Assembly (NCBI RefSeq): GCF_017315705.1
Contig: NZ_JAFLRF010000001.1
Span: 390,394 to 454,393 of the forward strand
From: Trinickia mobilis
GTDB taxonomy: Bacteria; Pseudomonadota; Gammaproteobacteria; Burkholderiales; Burkholderiaceae
Direction: 5' to 3'
DNA: 64,000 nucleotides
A program made the position numbers and the translations under genes. Below, piece after piece: positions 8,199 to 16,957 of this stretch. Within the stretch, counting starts at the first letter, position 1. Every line of letters starts with the position of its first letter. Under the pieces are notes generated by a model. The model did no database searches and was not told where the DNA came from. It was given only the letters and a program-made list of their open reading frames with translations.

Positions 8199-8963
8199 AT
8201 GACGACAACCGCAACCAGCGCACCGGAAAGCGCCTTCATCCGCAACGGCGCGCTGATGCTGCGCGCGCAAGACGTCAGCAAGCGCTTCACGCTGCACACG
8301 CAAGGCGGCGCGACGATCGCCGCGCTCTGTGGCGTATCGCTCGACGTCGAGCGCGGCGAATGCGTCGTGCTCGCCGGGCCGTCGGGCGCGGGCAAGAGCA
8401 CGTTCCTGCGCTGCCTGTACGGCAACTATCTCGCGACGGGCGGCACGATCGCGATCCGCGACGATTCGCGCGCCGAACGCCACGTGTGCATCACCGGCGC
8501 GGAACCGCACGACGTGATCGCGCTGCGCCGCTCAGTGGTGGGCTACGTGAGCCAGTTTCTGCGCGTGATCCCGCGCGTGCCGACGCTCACGCTCGTGGCC
8601 GAGCCGCTGGTCTCGCGCGGCGTCGACGAGAACGAAGCGCGCGAACGCGCGTCCGCGCTGCTCGCGCGCCTGAACGTGCCGCAGCGCTTGTGGCCGCTCG
8701 CACCCGCCACGTTTTCCGGCGGCGAGCAGCAGCGCGTGAACATCGCACGAGGCCTGATCGCCGAGCATCCGCTGCTGCTGCTCGACGAGCCCACTGCCTC
8801 ACTCGATGCGCAAAACCGGGATATCGTGGCGGAATTGATCGAAGCAGCGCGCCAGCGCGGCGCGGCGATCGTCGGCATCTTCCACGACGAAGCGACGCGC
8901 GCGAACGTTGCGACGCGCCGCCTCGAATTGAGCGCCCCCGCTGCCGCTTTTCAAGTTCACTGA
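8199..8963 (+). CDS. phnL: Phosphonate C-P lyase ATP-binding protein PhnL
   Basis: A 254-residue ABC-type ATPase required, with PhnG, H and I, for the first step of C-P lyase chemistry. It has Walker A GPSGAGKST, the signature FSGGEQQRVNIARGL and Walker B LLLLDEPTASLDA. Close packing after phnK and before phnM and the high similarity of layout to classic phn operons support the name over a general lipoprotein exporter ATPase, the nearest alternative family. Confidence 0.92.
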   Translation: MTTTATSAPESAFIRNGALMLRAQDVSKRFTLHTQGGATIAALCGVSLDVERGECVVLAGPSGAGKSTFLRCLYGNYLATGGTIAIRDDSRAERHVCITGAEPHDVIALRRSVVGYVSQFLRVIPRVPTLTLVAEPLVSRGVDENEARERASALLARLNVPQRLWPLAPATFSGGEQQRVNIARGLIAEHPLLLLDEPTASLDAQNRDIVAELIEAARQRGAAIVGIFHDEATRANVATRRLELSAPAAAFQVH

Positions 8964-9001
8964 CCAAACTCACTGACACGCGAACACCTAGGAGCCTGTC
9001 G

Positions 9002-10135
9002 ATGTTGATCAAGAACGCTCGCATCGTGACGCGAGACGAAACATTCATCGGTGTCGTGCAGATCGAAGGCGGCACGATCCGCGAACTGGCGCACGGCACG
9101 ACGTCGGCGCCCGAGGCGCAAGACTGGGACGGCGACTATCTGCTGCCGGGCCTGATCGAGCTGCACACCGATAACCTCGAAAAGCACCTGTCGCCCCGCC
9201 CCGGCGTGATCTGGAACACCGACGCCGCGTTCGTCATCCACGACGCGCAAGTCGCGGCAGCCGGCATCACGACCGTGTTCGACGCGCTCGCGATCGGCTC
9301 GATGAGCACCTCCAAGCTGCGCGGCCGCGACATCCAGACGTCCTGCGCGCAAGCGCTGCAGCGCTTCTCCGAGCGCAAGCTGCTGCGCGCCGAGCACTTC
9401 CTGCATCTGCGCTGCGAAATCGGCACGGCAGATGTCGTCGAGATTTTCGATTCGCTGTCTGCGCATCCATTGCTGCGGCTGGCGTCGGTGATGGATCACA
9501 CGCCGGGGCAGCGCCAATGGCACGACAAGGAGCAATGGCGCCGCTACCACGAGCGCAACGGCAAGTGGACCGACGAGCACATGGCCGCCGCGCTCGCGGA
9601 ACTGACCGATGACCAGGAGCGCTTCGCCATCGCGCACCGCCGCGAGATCGTCGCGCGCTGCAAGGCGCTGGGCCTGCCGGTCGCGAGCCACGACGACACC
9701 GTCGTCGAACACGTCGAGGAAGCCGCGGCAGAAGGCGTCGCGATCTCCGAGTTCCCGACCACGCACGCCGCCGCGGCCGCCGCTCGCCAGCTCGGCATCG
9801 CGACGGTCATGGGCGCGCCGAACATCGTGCGCGGCGGCTCGCACTCGGGCAACGTGTCGGCGCTCGAACTCGCACGCGCGGATTTGCTGGACATCCTGTC
9901 GTCCGACTACGTGCCGTCGAGTCTCCTCACCGCTGCGTTCGAGCTCGTCGACAAAGCAGGCTGGACGCTGCCTCGCGCGGTCGGCACGGTATCGGCGGAA
10001 GCGGCGCGCGCCGCGGGCCTCGACGACCGCGGCGCGATCGAGCCGGGCCTGCGCGCCGACTTCCTGCGCGTGACGATGCACGACACGCTGCCCGTGCCGC
10101 GCGCGACGTATCGCGAGGGGCAGCGGATCGTTTGA
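9002..10135 (+). CDS. phnM: Phosphonate triphosphate hydrolase PhnM
   Basis: A 377-residue metal-dependent amidohydrolase-superfamily enzyme that removes pyrophosphate from ribose-1-phosphonate triphosphate. The metal motif LIELHTDN has HTD at residues 55-57, and later VASHDDT and GGSHSGN motifs match PhnM. AGGAG lies eight bases before the ATG. It is the last gene of the operon; a GC-rich hairpin follows directly. No phnO or phnP follows. Confidence 0.93.
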   Translation: MLIKNARIVTRDETFIGVVQIEGGTIRELAHGTTSAPEAQDWDGDYLLPGLIELHTDNLEKHLSPRPGVIWNTDAAFVIHDAQVAAAGITTVFDALAIGSMSTSKLRGRDIQTSCAQALQRFSERKLLRAEHFLHLRCEIGTADVVEIFDSLSAHPLLRLASVMDHTPGQRQWHDKEQWRRYHERNGKWTDEHMAAALAELTDDQERFAIAHRREIVARCKALGLPVASHDDTVVEHVEEAAAEGVAISEFPTTHAAAAAARQLGIATVMGAPNIVRGGSHSGNVSALELARADLLDILSSDYVPSSLLTAAFELVDKAGWTLPRAVGTVSAEAARAAGLDDRGAIEPGLRADFLRVTMHDTLPVPRATYREGQRIV

Positions 10136-10138
10136 CGA

Positions 10139-10170
10139 CGGCAAAAGCGCGTAAATAAGCGCCCTTGCCG
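10139..10170 (+). terminator. Hairpin after phnM (possible operon terminator)
   Basis: CGGCAA and GCGC arms pair with GCGC and TTGCCG around an 8-base A/T-rich loop, starting four bases after the phnM stop. There is no T tract after it, so it may be a 3'-end stabiliser or a weak, Rho-assisted terminator. Confidence 0.4.
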
Positions 10171-10410
10171 CGTGGAAAGGGCTTAGGCAACCGTCCTCGG
10201 AGGGTCTTTCGCCTAGAGGTTGCGCTCGGCCGCTATCCGGTGTTCTACTAGCGGCGCCATATTTTTGGCTTGGTATGCTGTGCGCGCGCTGCTAGCCGCC
10301 CGGCTGGCGGACGTAATAACTGAACTGTTCTGGCAACCCATTGCGCCGGAAAAGCCTCGTAAGCGGCACAACCGCATTCGAGGCCGAACGAAACCCTCCG
10401 AGGAGTAAAA

Positions 10411-11196
10411 GTGAAAAAACTGTTAGCCGCCTTGACCATCTCGCTGCTCGCCGTTTCCGCCGCGGGCGTCGCCCAAGCCAAAGACTGGACCACGATCCGT
10501 TTCGGTGTCGATGCGAGCTACCCCCCGTTCGAATCGAAGGGCTCCGACGGCAAGCTGGTCGGCTTCGATATCGACCTCGGCAATGAAATCTGCAAGCGCG
10601 TGAACGCGAAGTGCGTCTGGGTCGAAAACGACTTCGACGGCATGATCCCCGCACTGAAGGCGAAGAAGTTCGACGGCGTGCTGTCGTCGATGTCGATGAC
10701 GCCGCAGCGCGAAGAGCAGATCGCATTCTCGGCGAAGCTCTTCAACACGCCGACGCGTCTTGTCGCGAAGAAGGGCTCGGGCATCATGCCGACGGCGGAT
10801 TCGCTCAAGGGCAAGTCGGTCGGCGTCGAGCAGGGCACGATTCAGGAGACGTACGCGAAGGCTCACTGGGAGCCGAACGGCGTGAAGATCGTCCCGTACC
10901 AGAACCAGGACCAGGTCTATGCGGACTTGCTGTCGGGCCGTCTGGACGGGGCGCTGCAAGACGCCGTGCAAGCCGACATCGGCTTCCTGAAGACCCCGCG
11001 CGGCGCAGGTTTCAACTTCGCCGGCGGCGACCTGAACGATCCGAAGACGCTCGGCAACGGCGCCGGCATCGGTCTGCGCAAGGAAGACACCGACCTGAAG
11101 GCGAAGATCGACAAGGCGATCGCCGACATGATCAAGGACGGCACGTACAAGAAGATCGAAGCGAAGTACTTCACGTTCGACGTGTACGGCGGCTGA
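10411..11196 (+). CDS. Periplasmic amino-acid ABC transporter binding protein (HisJ/ArgT type)
   Basis: A 261-residue solute-binding protein of family 3. The signal peptide is residues 1-23 (cleavage after VAQA). The mature part begins with RFGVDASYPPFESK, and DGKLVGFDIDLGNEIC and DGMIPALKAKKFDGVLSSMS are characteristic of lysine/arginine/ornithine/histidine binders. The start is GTG, preceded by GAGGAG at seven bases. No permease or ATPase genes are adjacent, so it must work with components encoded elsewhere or as an orphan. An AstE/AspA-like deacylase follows after two terminators. Confidence 0.9.
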   Translation: MKKLLAALTISLLAVSAAGVAQAKDWTTIRFGVDASYPPFESKGSDGKLVGFDIDLGNEICKRVNAKCVWVENDFDGMIPALKAKKFDGVLSSMSMTPQREEQIAFSAKLFNTPTRLVAKKGSGIMPTADSLKGKSVGVEQGTIQETYAKAHWEPNGVKIVPYQNQDQVYADLLSGRLDGALQDAVQADIGFLKTPRGAGFNFAGGDLNDPKTLGNGAGIGLRKEDTDLKAKIDKAIADMIKDGTYKKIEAKYFTFDVYGG

Positions 11197-11204
11197 TGGA
11201 CGAC

Positions 11205-11225
11205 GGCGCGGGACACCCCCGCGCC
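11205..11225 (+). terminator. Short hairpin after the amino-acid binding protein
   Basis: GGCGCGGG pairs with CCCGCGCC across a five-base loop, followed by TTTCG. It lies nine bases past the stop; a stronger terminator follows about 25 bases on. Confidence 0.5.
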
Positions 11226-11248
11226 TTTCGTGGTCGGATGGGCAAGCG

Positions 11249-11284
11249 AAAAAGGCTCCGTGTGATGAACGCGGGGCCTTTTTT
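11249..11284 (+). terminator. Strong intrinsic terminator
   Basis: AAAAAGGCTCCG pairs with CGGGGCCTTTTT (12 pairs, one G-T) around an 11-base loop, with a terminal T run. The A run on the left makes it work in both directions. Confidence 0.85.
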
Positions 11285-11423
11285 GTTTGTCCATCGAGGC
11301 TCGCCGTCTGCGCGTCAATGACACCCGAGCGGCCGCCCCCGCGCAGCCTGTCGCGAAGTACAATCGCCTGAGACCTCTTTCCCGTCATCGCGCCCGCATG
11401 ACCTCCGGCGCGCAATCAAAATC

Positions 11424-12539
11424 ATGCAAACACAGACCCATCCGTTGATTTCCCCCGCGCTCGGCACCGAGCGGCATCTGACGAGCTTCCACTACGGCCC
11501 CGCTGGCGGACAGAAGATCTACATCCAGTCGTCGCTGCATGCGGACGAATTGCCGGGCATGCTGGTGGCGTGGGCGCTGCGCAAACGTCTCGCCGCGCTC
11601 GAAGCCGCGGGCAAGCTGCGCGGCGAAATCGTCGTCGTGCCGGTGCCGAACCCGATCGGCCTCAATCAGCACCTGCTCGGCCAGATGCTCGGCCGCTTCG
11701 AAACGGGCACCGCGAGCAACTTCAACCGCAACTTCCAAGATCTGGCCGCACTCGTGATGCCGCGCATCGAAGGCCGTCTGACCGACGACGCGCAACAGAA
11801 CCTCGTCGCGGTGCGCGATGCGATGCGCGAAGCGCTTAACCAGCAGACGCCGACTACCGAACTCGAATCGCAGCGCCTGGCGCTGCAGCGCCTGTCGTGC
11901 GATGCCGACGTCGTGCTCGATCTGCATTGCGACTTCGAAGCCGCGATGCACCTCTACACGAACCCCGATTTGTGGCCGGAAGTCGAGCCGCTCGCGTGTT
12001 ACCTCGATGCGAAGGCGTCGCTGCTTGCGCTCAATTCGATCGGCAATCCGTTCGACGAGATCCACAGTTTCTGCTGGTCCGAGCTGCGCACGCGCTATGG
12101 CGAGCGCTATCCGATTCCGAACGGCTCGATCTCGGTCACGATCGAATTGCGCGGCCAAGGCGACGTGACCTACGCGTTCGCCGAGCGCGACGCGCACGCG
12201 ATCGTCGAATACCTGACGCATCGCGGCGTGATCGACGGCACGCCCGCCCCGCTGCCCCAGCTCGAATTCGCAGCCACGCCGCTCGCCGGCACCGAGCCGC
12301 TGCTCGCGCCGATCTCGGGCGTGCTCGTGTTCCGCACGCCGGTGGGCGTGTGGGTCGAGCCCGGCCAGGAGATCGCCGATATCGTCGACCCGCTGACGGA
12401 CCGCGTCGTCACGATCTCGAGCAGCATTTCGGGCGTGCTTTACGCGCGGCACCGCGCACGCTTTGCGACCGCCGGACTGGAGATCGCGCGCATCGCGGGC
12501 GCAACGCCTTACCGGACGGGCTCGCTGCTGTCGAACTAA
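11424..12539 (+). CDS. Succinylglutamate desuccinylase/aspartoacylase-family deacylase
   Basis: A 371-residue M14-type zinc hydrolase of the AstE/AspA family, which removes acyl groups from N-acyl amino acids. The zinc motif is HADE at residues 39-42, with the third ligand in DLHCD further on; a C-terminal barrel-like domain (ISGVLVFRTPVGVWVEPGQ) is usual in the long members. It follows the amino-acid binding protein, which suggests a role in amino-acid or ectoine-like compound use, but the terminator between them argues for separate transcription. Exact substrate unknown. Confidence 0.85.
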   Translation: MQTQTHPLISPALGTERHLTSFHYGPAGGQKIYIQSSLHADELPGMLVAWALRKRLAALEAAGKLRGEIVVVPVPNPIGLNQHLLGQMLGRFETGTASNFNRNFQDLAALVMPRIEGRLTDDAQQNLVAVRDAMREALNQQTPTTELESQRLALQRLSCDADVVLDLHCDFEAAMHLYTNPDLWPEVEPLACYLDAKASLLALNSIGNPFDEIHSFCWSELRTRYGERYPIPNGSISVTIELRGQGDVTYAFAERDAHAIVEYLTHRGVIDGTPAPLPQLEFAATPLAGTEPLLAPISGVLVFRTPVGVWVEPGQEIADIVDPLTDRVVTISSSISGVLYARHRARFATAGLEIARIAGATPYRTGSLLSN

Positions 12540-12686
12540 GCGAGCGAGACGCGCGCAGAGCAGCGAAGCCGTTCTCCGCGCGTCTGCGTCCCAACCCGCG
12601 CCGCGCCGGCGCGCCATCCCGCCCGAACAAGCCGATTGTTGCAACTGCATAACTAATCTCTGCAATCAGCTTGCTGTCATACCAGA

Positions 12687-12728
12687 AAGCGCAACGCCCC
12701 GCGGATTTCTAAGCGGGACGTTGCGCTT
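12687..12728. other. Long hairpin, AAGCGCAACG/CGTTGCGCTT
   Basis: AAGCGCAACG and CCCGC pair with GCGGG and CGTTGCGCTT, with one C-A mismatch and a loop of about ten bases. No T run follows on the plus strand, so it may be a 3'-end structure of the deacylase transcript. Confidence 0.55.
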
Positions 12729-12857
12729 CAAAGCATTCCTGCACGTGTCGGCAAAGCCTCGCAACAGCGCGGGTGAGTACGGGCGGCAAAGCGCCGGCTC
12801 GTTTTAAGTTTGGTTTAATTCTCGGCTGCGACCATGCAGCCCATACCACCCCTGTTC

Positions 12858-12886
12858 TGCCGCCGTAGCTTAGGCGGCATTTTTTT
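12858..12886 (+). terminator. Intrinsic terminator, TGCCGCC/GGCGGCA plus seven T
   Basis: A perfect seven-pair stem with an eight-base loop (GTAGCTTA) is followed by TTTTTTT. It sits 57 bases before a small gene, so it could end readthrough, act as an attenuator, or end a small RNA. Confidence 0.8.
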
Positions 12887-12942
12887 ATCCCTCTCACGCA
12901 GCGCGCTGCGGCAGGCAGCGCCACACGCAAACGGGAGTGACC

Positions 12943-13197
12943 ATGATCGAAGACACGGTATTCAAGCATCTGCGTACGATGCTCAAGAGCGAGCACGCGC
13001 TGCCGGTTCAAAGCTGCCGAGTGTCGATGCCCGTGCAACGTCCGTGGGGGCGGCCGTATCGCCTCGTCGAATGGACCACGCATGGCGGCGTGCCTTCCTA
13101 CCGGTGCATCGTGCCGGCGGAAAGCACCGATACCGACATCGCCCGCGTCGTCGCGAGCCACGTGCCGGGACGCCTCTACACAAGCGAGCCGGTCTGA
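12943..13197 (+). CDS. Small conserved hypothetical protein (84 aa)
   Basis: An 84-residue cytoplasmic protein with good high-GC codon use and no membrane segment. It starts MIEDTVFKHLRTML; GGGAG five bases before the ATG supports this start over an in-frame GTG six bases upstream. I do not recognise a domain. Context: lies after a strong terminator, before a membrane protein gene of the same orientation 52 bases downstream. Confidence 0.7.
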   Translation: MIEDTVFKHLRTMLKSEHALPVQSCRVSMPVQRPWGRPYRLVEWTTHGGVPSYRCIVPAESTDTDIARVVASHVPGRLYTSEPV

Positions 13198-13249
13198 CGC
13201 CGCATAGTCTGATACGCTGCGCGCTTTCCCCACAGCGGTTCTCTCGTCG

Positions 13250-13636
13250 ATGGAAAACGCTTTTAACGAGCGCGGCGTCACGATCACGCGCAACGGACTC
13301 AGCGCCGCCGGACAAGTCTTCGCGCTGCGCGATATCCGCAGCACGCGGATCATGACCGTCCAGAAAAACAAGGCACTGCCGCTCACGCTTTCCCTCATCG
13401 GCCTAGCCGGCACCGTAGCCGGCGGCATTTTCCGTTCGGGCGCGGGACTGACGCTCGGCGTCATGATGATCGTCGTCGGCGTGCTCACGTGGTATACGCA
13501 GGACATCGCCCATCGGTTGATCGTCGACACGCCGGCTGGGGAACGCGAAGCCCTCTCCAGCCCGGACCTCGAATTCGTGCAGCGCGTGAACCAGGTTCTG
13601 CAGCAGGCGATCGAAAACCTGGCGGCGCGCATTTGA
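13250..13636 (+). CDS. DUF6232-like membrane protein
   Basis: A 128-residue protein with an N-terminal beta-rich stretch (TITRNGLSAAGQVFALRDIRS), two close hydrophobic helices (about residues 44-62 and 68-83) and a C-terminal amphipathic helix. This layout resembles the DUF6232/QacE-like small membrane family common in Burkholderia. Function unknown. It follows the 84-aa gene in the same direction. Confidence 0.7.
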   Translation: MENAFNERGVTITRNGLSAAGQVFALRDIRSTRIMTVQKNKALPLTLSLIGLAGTVAGGIFRSGAGLTLGVMMIVVGVLTWYTQDIAHRLIVDTPAGEREALSSPDLEFVQRVNQVLQQAIENLAARI

Positions 13637-13814
13637 TCTGTGCGAATACGCGAGGCGCTTGCGCGCGACGCCTGCCCATCGCCGCTTCGCACCGTCGCAT
13701 TGATAAAAAATTAACTCGCCCGGGCGGAGCTTTTGCGCGCGGTTTAGCCGTGCGCGGCTACAGTGGATTCGTCACAACAACGACGCCGGCCCGTCTGGTG
13801 CCGGCGCTTAAGCC

Positions 13815-14168
13815 ATGCTTCAGTCGTCTGACGAATACATTGCGCGTGCACCGCGTGACGTACGTCCGCGCCGCGCGCGAACGCCGGAACGGCTCGTCTC
13901 CTACGTGTCGATCGACGTCACGGTGCCCGGCAACTCGTCGAGCGCCGCGCGCCGCGCCTTGCATGCCGCGCTCGGCGACGATCTGCGCCTCTACGTCGTC
14001 ACGATGGACAAGCTGCGCGATTGCGTGACCTTCCGCATCGAAGTCACATCGCGCCCGCTCGATGAAGTGATCGCCGCGCTCACCCGCACCCTCTCGCAGG
14101 CCACGCTGGGCCACGCGGTCACGACGAAGATCCGGGGGCCGGCCATCCGGGGGCCGTACCGCGGCTGA
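13815..14168 (+). CDS. Small conserved hypothetical protein (117 aa), paralogue of the one at 57863
   Basis: A 117-residue soluble protein with a basic N-terminal tail followed by a compact alpha/beta domain (SYVSIDVTVPG ... ALTRTLSQATLG). The domain pattern matches the 116-residue protein at 57863-58213: a strand opening the domain, an RALL/LRAL helix, a strand ending TFRIEV or QFDIAA, and a final TL[SP]xATxG helix. I infer paralogy. No known domain. Its stop is inside a convergent hairpin shared with glgP. Confidence 0.65.
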   Translation: MLQSSDEYIARAPRDVRPRRARTPERLVSYVSIDVTVPGNSSSAARRALHAALGDDLRLYVVTMDKLRDCVTFRIEVTSRPLDEVIAALTRTLSQATLGHAVTTKIRGPAIRGPYRG

Positions 14169-14195
14169 TGCCGCGCCCATGCAACGCGCGGCATC
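14167..14195. terminator. Convergent hairpin between the 117-aa gene and glgP
   Basis: GATGCCGCGC pairs perfectly with GCGCGGCATC over a nine-base loop; it overlaps the stop of the upstream gene and lies 28 bases past the glgP stop. No T run is present, so termination strength is uncertain. Confidence 0.5.
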
Positions 14196-14223
14196 GCGTG
14201 CTCCGCAGCCGCTTCGACCTGCG

Positions 14224-16677
14224 TCAGCCGACATCGACCGGCTTCACGTGCCAGATGCCGTGGGCATACTCCGCGATCGTGCGGTCCGACGAAAACTGCC
14301 CCATGCCCGCGACGTTTTCGATCGCGCTTTCGGTCCATAGACGCGTCTCGCGAAAGCGCGCGTCGACCGCGTCCTGCGCTTGCGCAAACGCCGCGAAGTC
14401 GGCGAGCACCATGTAGTGGTCGCCCCAATCGACTAGCGTGTGGAAGATGTCCGAGAAGCGACGCGGGTCGTCCGGCGAGAAGTAGCCGGTGCGGATCTGG
14501 TCGAGTGCGAGGCGCAGCTCCGGATTCTCCTCGTAGATCTGCCGCGGCCGATAGCCGGTCGCACGCAGATCGTCGACCTCGTCCGCCGTATGGCCGAAGA
14601 TGAAAATGTGGTCGCGCCCTACCGCATCGCAGATTTCGATGTTCGCGCCGTCCATCGTGCCGATCGTCAACGCCCCATTCAGCGCGAGCTTCATGTTCCC
14701 GGTGCCCGACGCCTCCGTGCCCGCCATCGAGATCTGCTCCGACAGATCGGCCGCCGGAATCATCAGCTCGGCGACGCTCACGCCGTAGTTCGGCACGAAC
14801 ACGACCTTGAGGTTGTCGCCGACGAGCGGATCGTTGTTGACCTTCGCGCCGACGTCGTTGATCAGCTTGATGACGGTCTTCGCCATCTTGTACGCCGACG
14901 CCGCCTTGCCCGCAAAGATAACGACGCGCGGCACCCAATCGCGCTCGGGCTCGGCGCGGATGCGGTTATAGCGCACGATCACATGCAGCACGTTGAGCAG
15001 TTGCCGCTTGTACTCGTGAATGCGCTTGACCTGCAGATCGAACAGCGCATCCGGGTGCACCATGACGCCGGTATCGTGCATCAGCCGATGCGCGAGGCGA
15101 ATCTTGTTGCGGCGTTTCGCGGCACGGAACTCCGATGAGAACGCCGGATCGCTCTTGAGCGCGCGCAGTTTGCTCAATTCGAACAAATCGGTGCGCCAGT
15201 GAGTGCCGAGGTGTTGGTCGATCAGCGCCGACAGCGGCGGGCTCGCCTGCGCGAGCCAACGCCGCGGCGTGATGCCGTTCGTCACGTTCGTGAAGCGCTC
15301 GGGGAACATGTGCGCGAAATCCTTGAAAAACTCGCGCGCCATCAGTTGCGAATGCAGCTTCGAGACGCCATTCACCTTCTGGCTCGCGACGATCGCCAGA
15401 TGCGCCATCCGCACGCGGCGCTGGCCGTATTCGTCGACGAGCGACATGCGGCGGATCACATCGACGTCGTGGCCGAAGTGCGCGCTCGCGTCCTTCAGGA
15501 ATTCGGCGTTGATGTCGAAGATGATTTCGAGGTGACGCGGCAAAAGGCGCGCGAGCATTTCGACGTCCCACGTTTCGAGCGCCTCGGGCATCAGCGTGTG
15601 ATTCGTGTACGAGAACACCTGCTGAACGAGCTTCCAGGCGCGATCCCACGGCACGTGGTGAATATCGACTAGAAGCCGCATGAGCTCGGGAACCGCGAGC
15701 ACGGGGTGAGTGTCGTTCAGGTGGATCGCCACCTTCTCGGCAAAGCGTCCGAACGTGCTGTGCGTGCGCTGATAGCGGCGAATCAGGTCCTGCATCGTCG
15801 CCGACACGAAGAAGTATTCCTGGCGCAGGCGCAGCTCGCGTCCGGCCGGCGTCGAATCGTCCGGGTACAGCAGGCGCGAAACGTTCTCCGAGGTTTCCTT
15901 CGCTTCGACGGCACGGCGGTAATCGCCCTGATTGAACGCAGACAGATCGAGTTCCTCCGTCGCGCGCGCGGACCACAGGCGCAGCGTGTTCGTCGCGCTC
16001 GTGGCGAAACCGGGAATCACCGTGTCGTAGGCCATCGCATTGACATGCTCGGTCTCGACCCACTCGACGTGACCGTCCCGCTCGATCGTTCGGCCTCCGA
16101 AGTGAACCATGTACTGCACTTCGGGGCGCGGAAACTCCCAAGGGTTGCCCGCGCGCAGCCAGTAGTCCGGCGTCTCGACCTGCTCCCCGTTGGCGATCTT
16201 CTGCCGGAACATGCCGTATTCGTAGCGGATGCCATAGCCGAAGCCCGGGATCGCGAGCGTCGCCATCGAGTCGAGAAAGCATGCGGCGAGCCTTCCTAAG
16301 CCGCCGTTGCCGAGCGCGGCGTCGGGTTCGAGTTCGGCGGCGGTGTCCATGTCGACACCGAGACTCGCGAGCGCCTCCTTCATCTGATCGTAGATGCCGA
16401 GCGCGAGCAAAGCGTTGGTAAACGTGCGGCCGATCAGAAACTCCATCGACAGGTAATACACGCGCTTGACGTCCTGCTCGTATTGCTGGCGCGTGGTTTT
16501 CATCCAGCGCGCGACGAGCCGGTCGCGCACGGCAAGCGCCGCAGCATTGAGCCAGTCTTGGGGACGGGCGGTGGCGGCGTCTTTGCCGACGCCGTACATG
16601 AGACGGTTGGAAATGGAGCGCCGTAGCGCATCGACGGTACTGTTGAGCTGGTCGAATTCCAGATCGACGGCTGTCAT
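14224..16677 (-). CDS. glgP: Glycogen/maltodextrin phosphorylase
   Basis: An 817-residue PLP-dependent GT35 phosphorylase releasing glucose 1-phosphate from alpha-1,4-glucans. The catalytic segment GTEASGTGNMKLALNGALTI carries the PLP lysine region, and GNGGLGRLAACFLDS is the family's N-terminal hallmark. Length is full. I use the ATG at MTAVDLEFDQ, preceded by AAGGAGG at four bases; upstream codons are low-complexity. No other glg genes are adjacent, so it is a stand-alone gene, convergent with the small gene before it. Confidence 0.95.
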   Translation of the reverse strand: MTAVDLEFDQLNSTVDALRRSISNRLMYGVGKDAATARPQDWLNAAALAVRDRLVARWMKTTRQQYEQDVKRVYYLSMEFLIGRTFTNALLALGIYDQMKEALASLGVDMDTAAELEPDAALGNGGLGRLAACFLDSMATLAIPGFGYGIRYEYGMFRQKIANGEQVETPDYWLRAGNPWEFPRPEVQYMVHFGGRTIERDGHVEWVETEHVNAMAYDTVIPGFATSATNTLRLWSARATEELDLSAFNQGDYRRAVEAKETSENVSRLLYPDDSTPAGRELRLRQEYFFVSATMQDLIRRYQRTHSTFGRFAEKVAIHLNDTHPVLAVPELMRLLVDIHHVPWDRAWKLVQQVFSYTNHTLMPEALETWDVEMLARLLPRHLEIIFDINAEFLKDASAHFGHDVDVIRRMSLVDEYGQRRVRMAHLAIVASQKVNGVSKLHSQLMAREFFKDFAHMFPERFTNVTNGITPRRWLAQASPPLSALIDQHLGTHWRTDLFELSKLRALKSDPAFSSEFRAAKRRNKIRLAHRLMHDTGVMVHPDALFDLQVKRIHEYKRQLLNVLHVIVRYNRIRAEPERDWVPRVVIFAGKAASAYKMAKTVIKLINDVGAKVNNDPLVGDNLKVVFVPNYGVSVAELMIPAADLSEQISMAGTEASGTGNMKLALNGALTIGTMDGANIEICDAVGRDHIFIFGHTADEVDDLRATGYRPRQIYEENPELRLALDQIRTGYFSPDDPRRFSDIFHTLVDWGDHYMVLADFAAFAQAQDAVDARFRETRLWTESAIENVAGMGQFSSDRTIAEYAHGIWHVKPVDVG

Positions 16678-16957
16678 GCTGCCTCCTTGTAAGCGCTGCG
16701 GCGCGCGGTGAGGCGCGTGCCGCCCAGGCAAGGGAATAAGTTACGCCATTTTCCGCAGATTCGGCGACAGCGCCACGACACTTGCGCGCTGTTACATCGA
16801 TGCGCCGCGCTGGTGCGTAGGGGTGCGAGCCGGCTGTCGATGCCTTCACTTCACGCCTAGTATAGAAGGGGGAAAGCGGCGCACTCGCGCGCAGGCGGGC
16901 GCCGCTGCCCGCCCGCCGACGGCATGACGCACGCGACACGTTCAATGGGAGGCCGGC

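Larger units (their letters stand above)
12540..12942. other. Intergenic region with two hairpins
   Basis: No gene is seen in these 403 bases. They hold a 16-pair hairpin without a T run (12687-12728) and a classic terminator (12858-12886) about 60 bases before the next gene. A short AT-rich patch, TTTAAGTTTGGTTTAATT, lies just upstream of the second one and could be a promoter for a short transcript. Confidence 0.5.
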
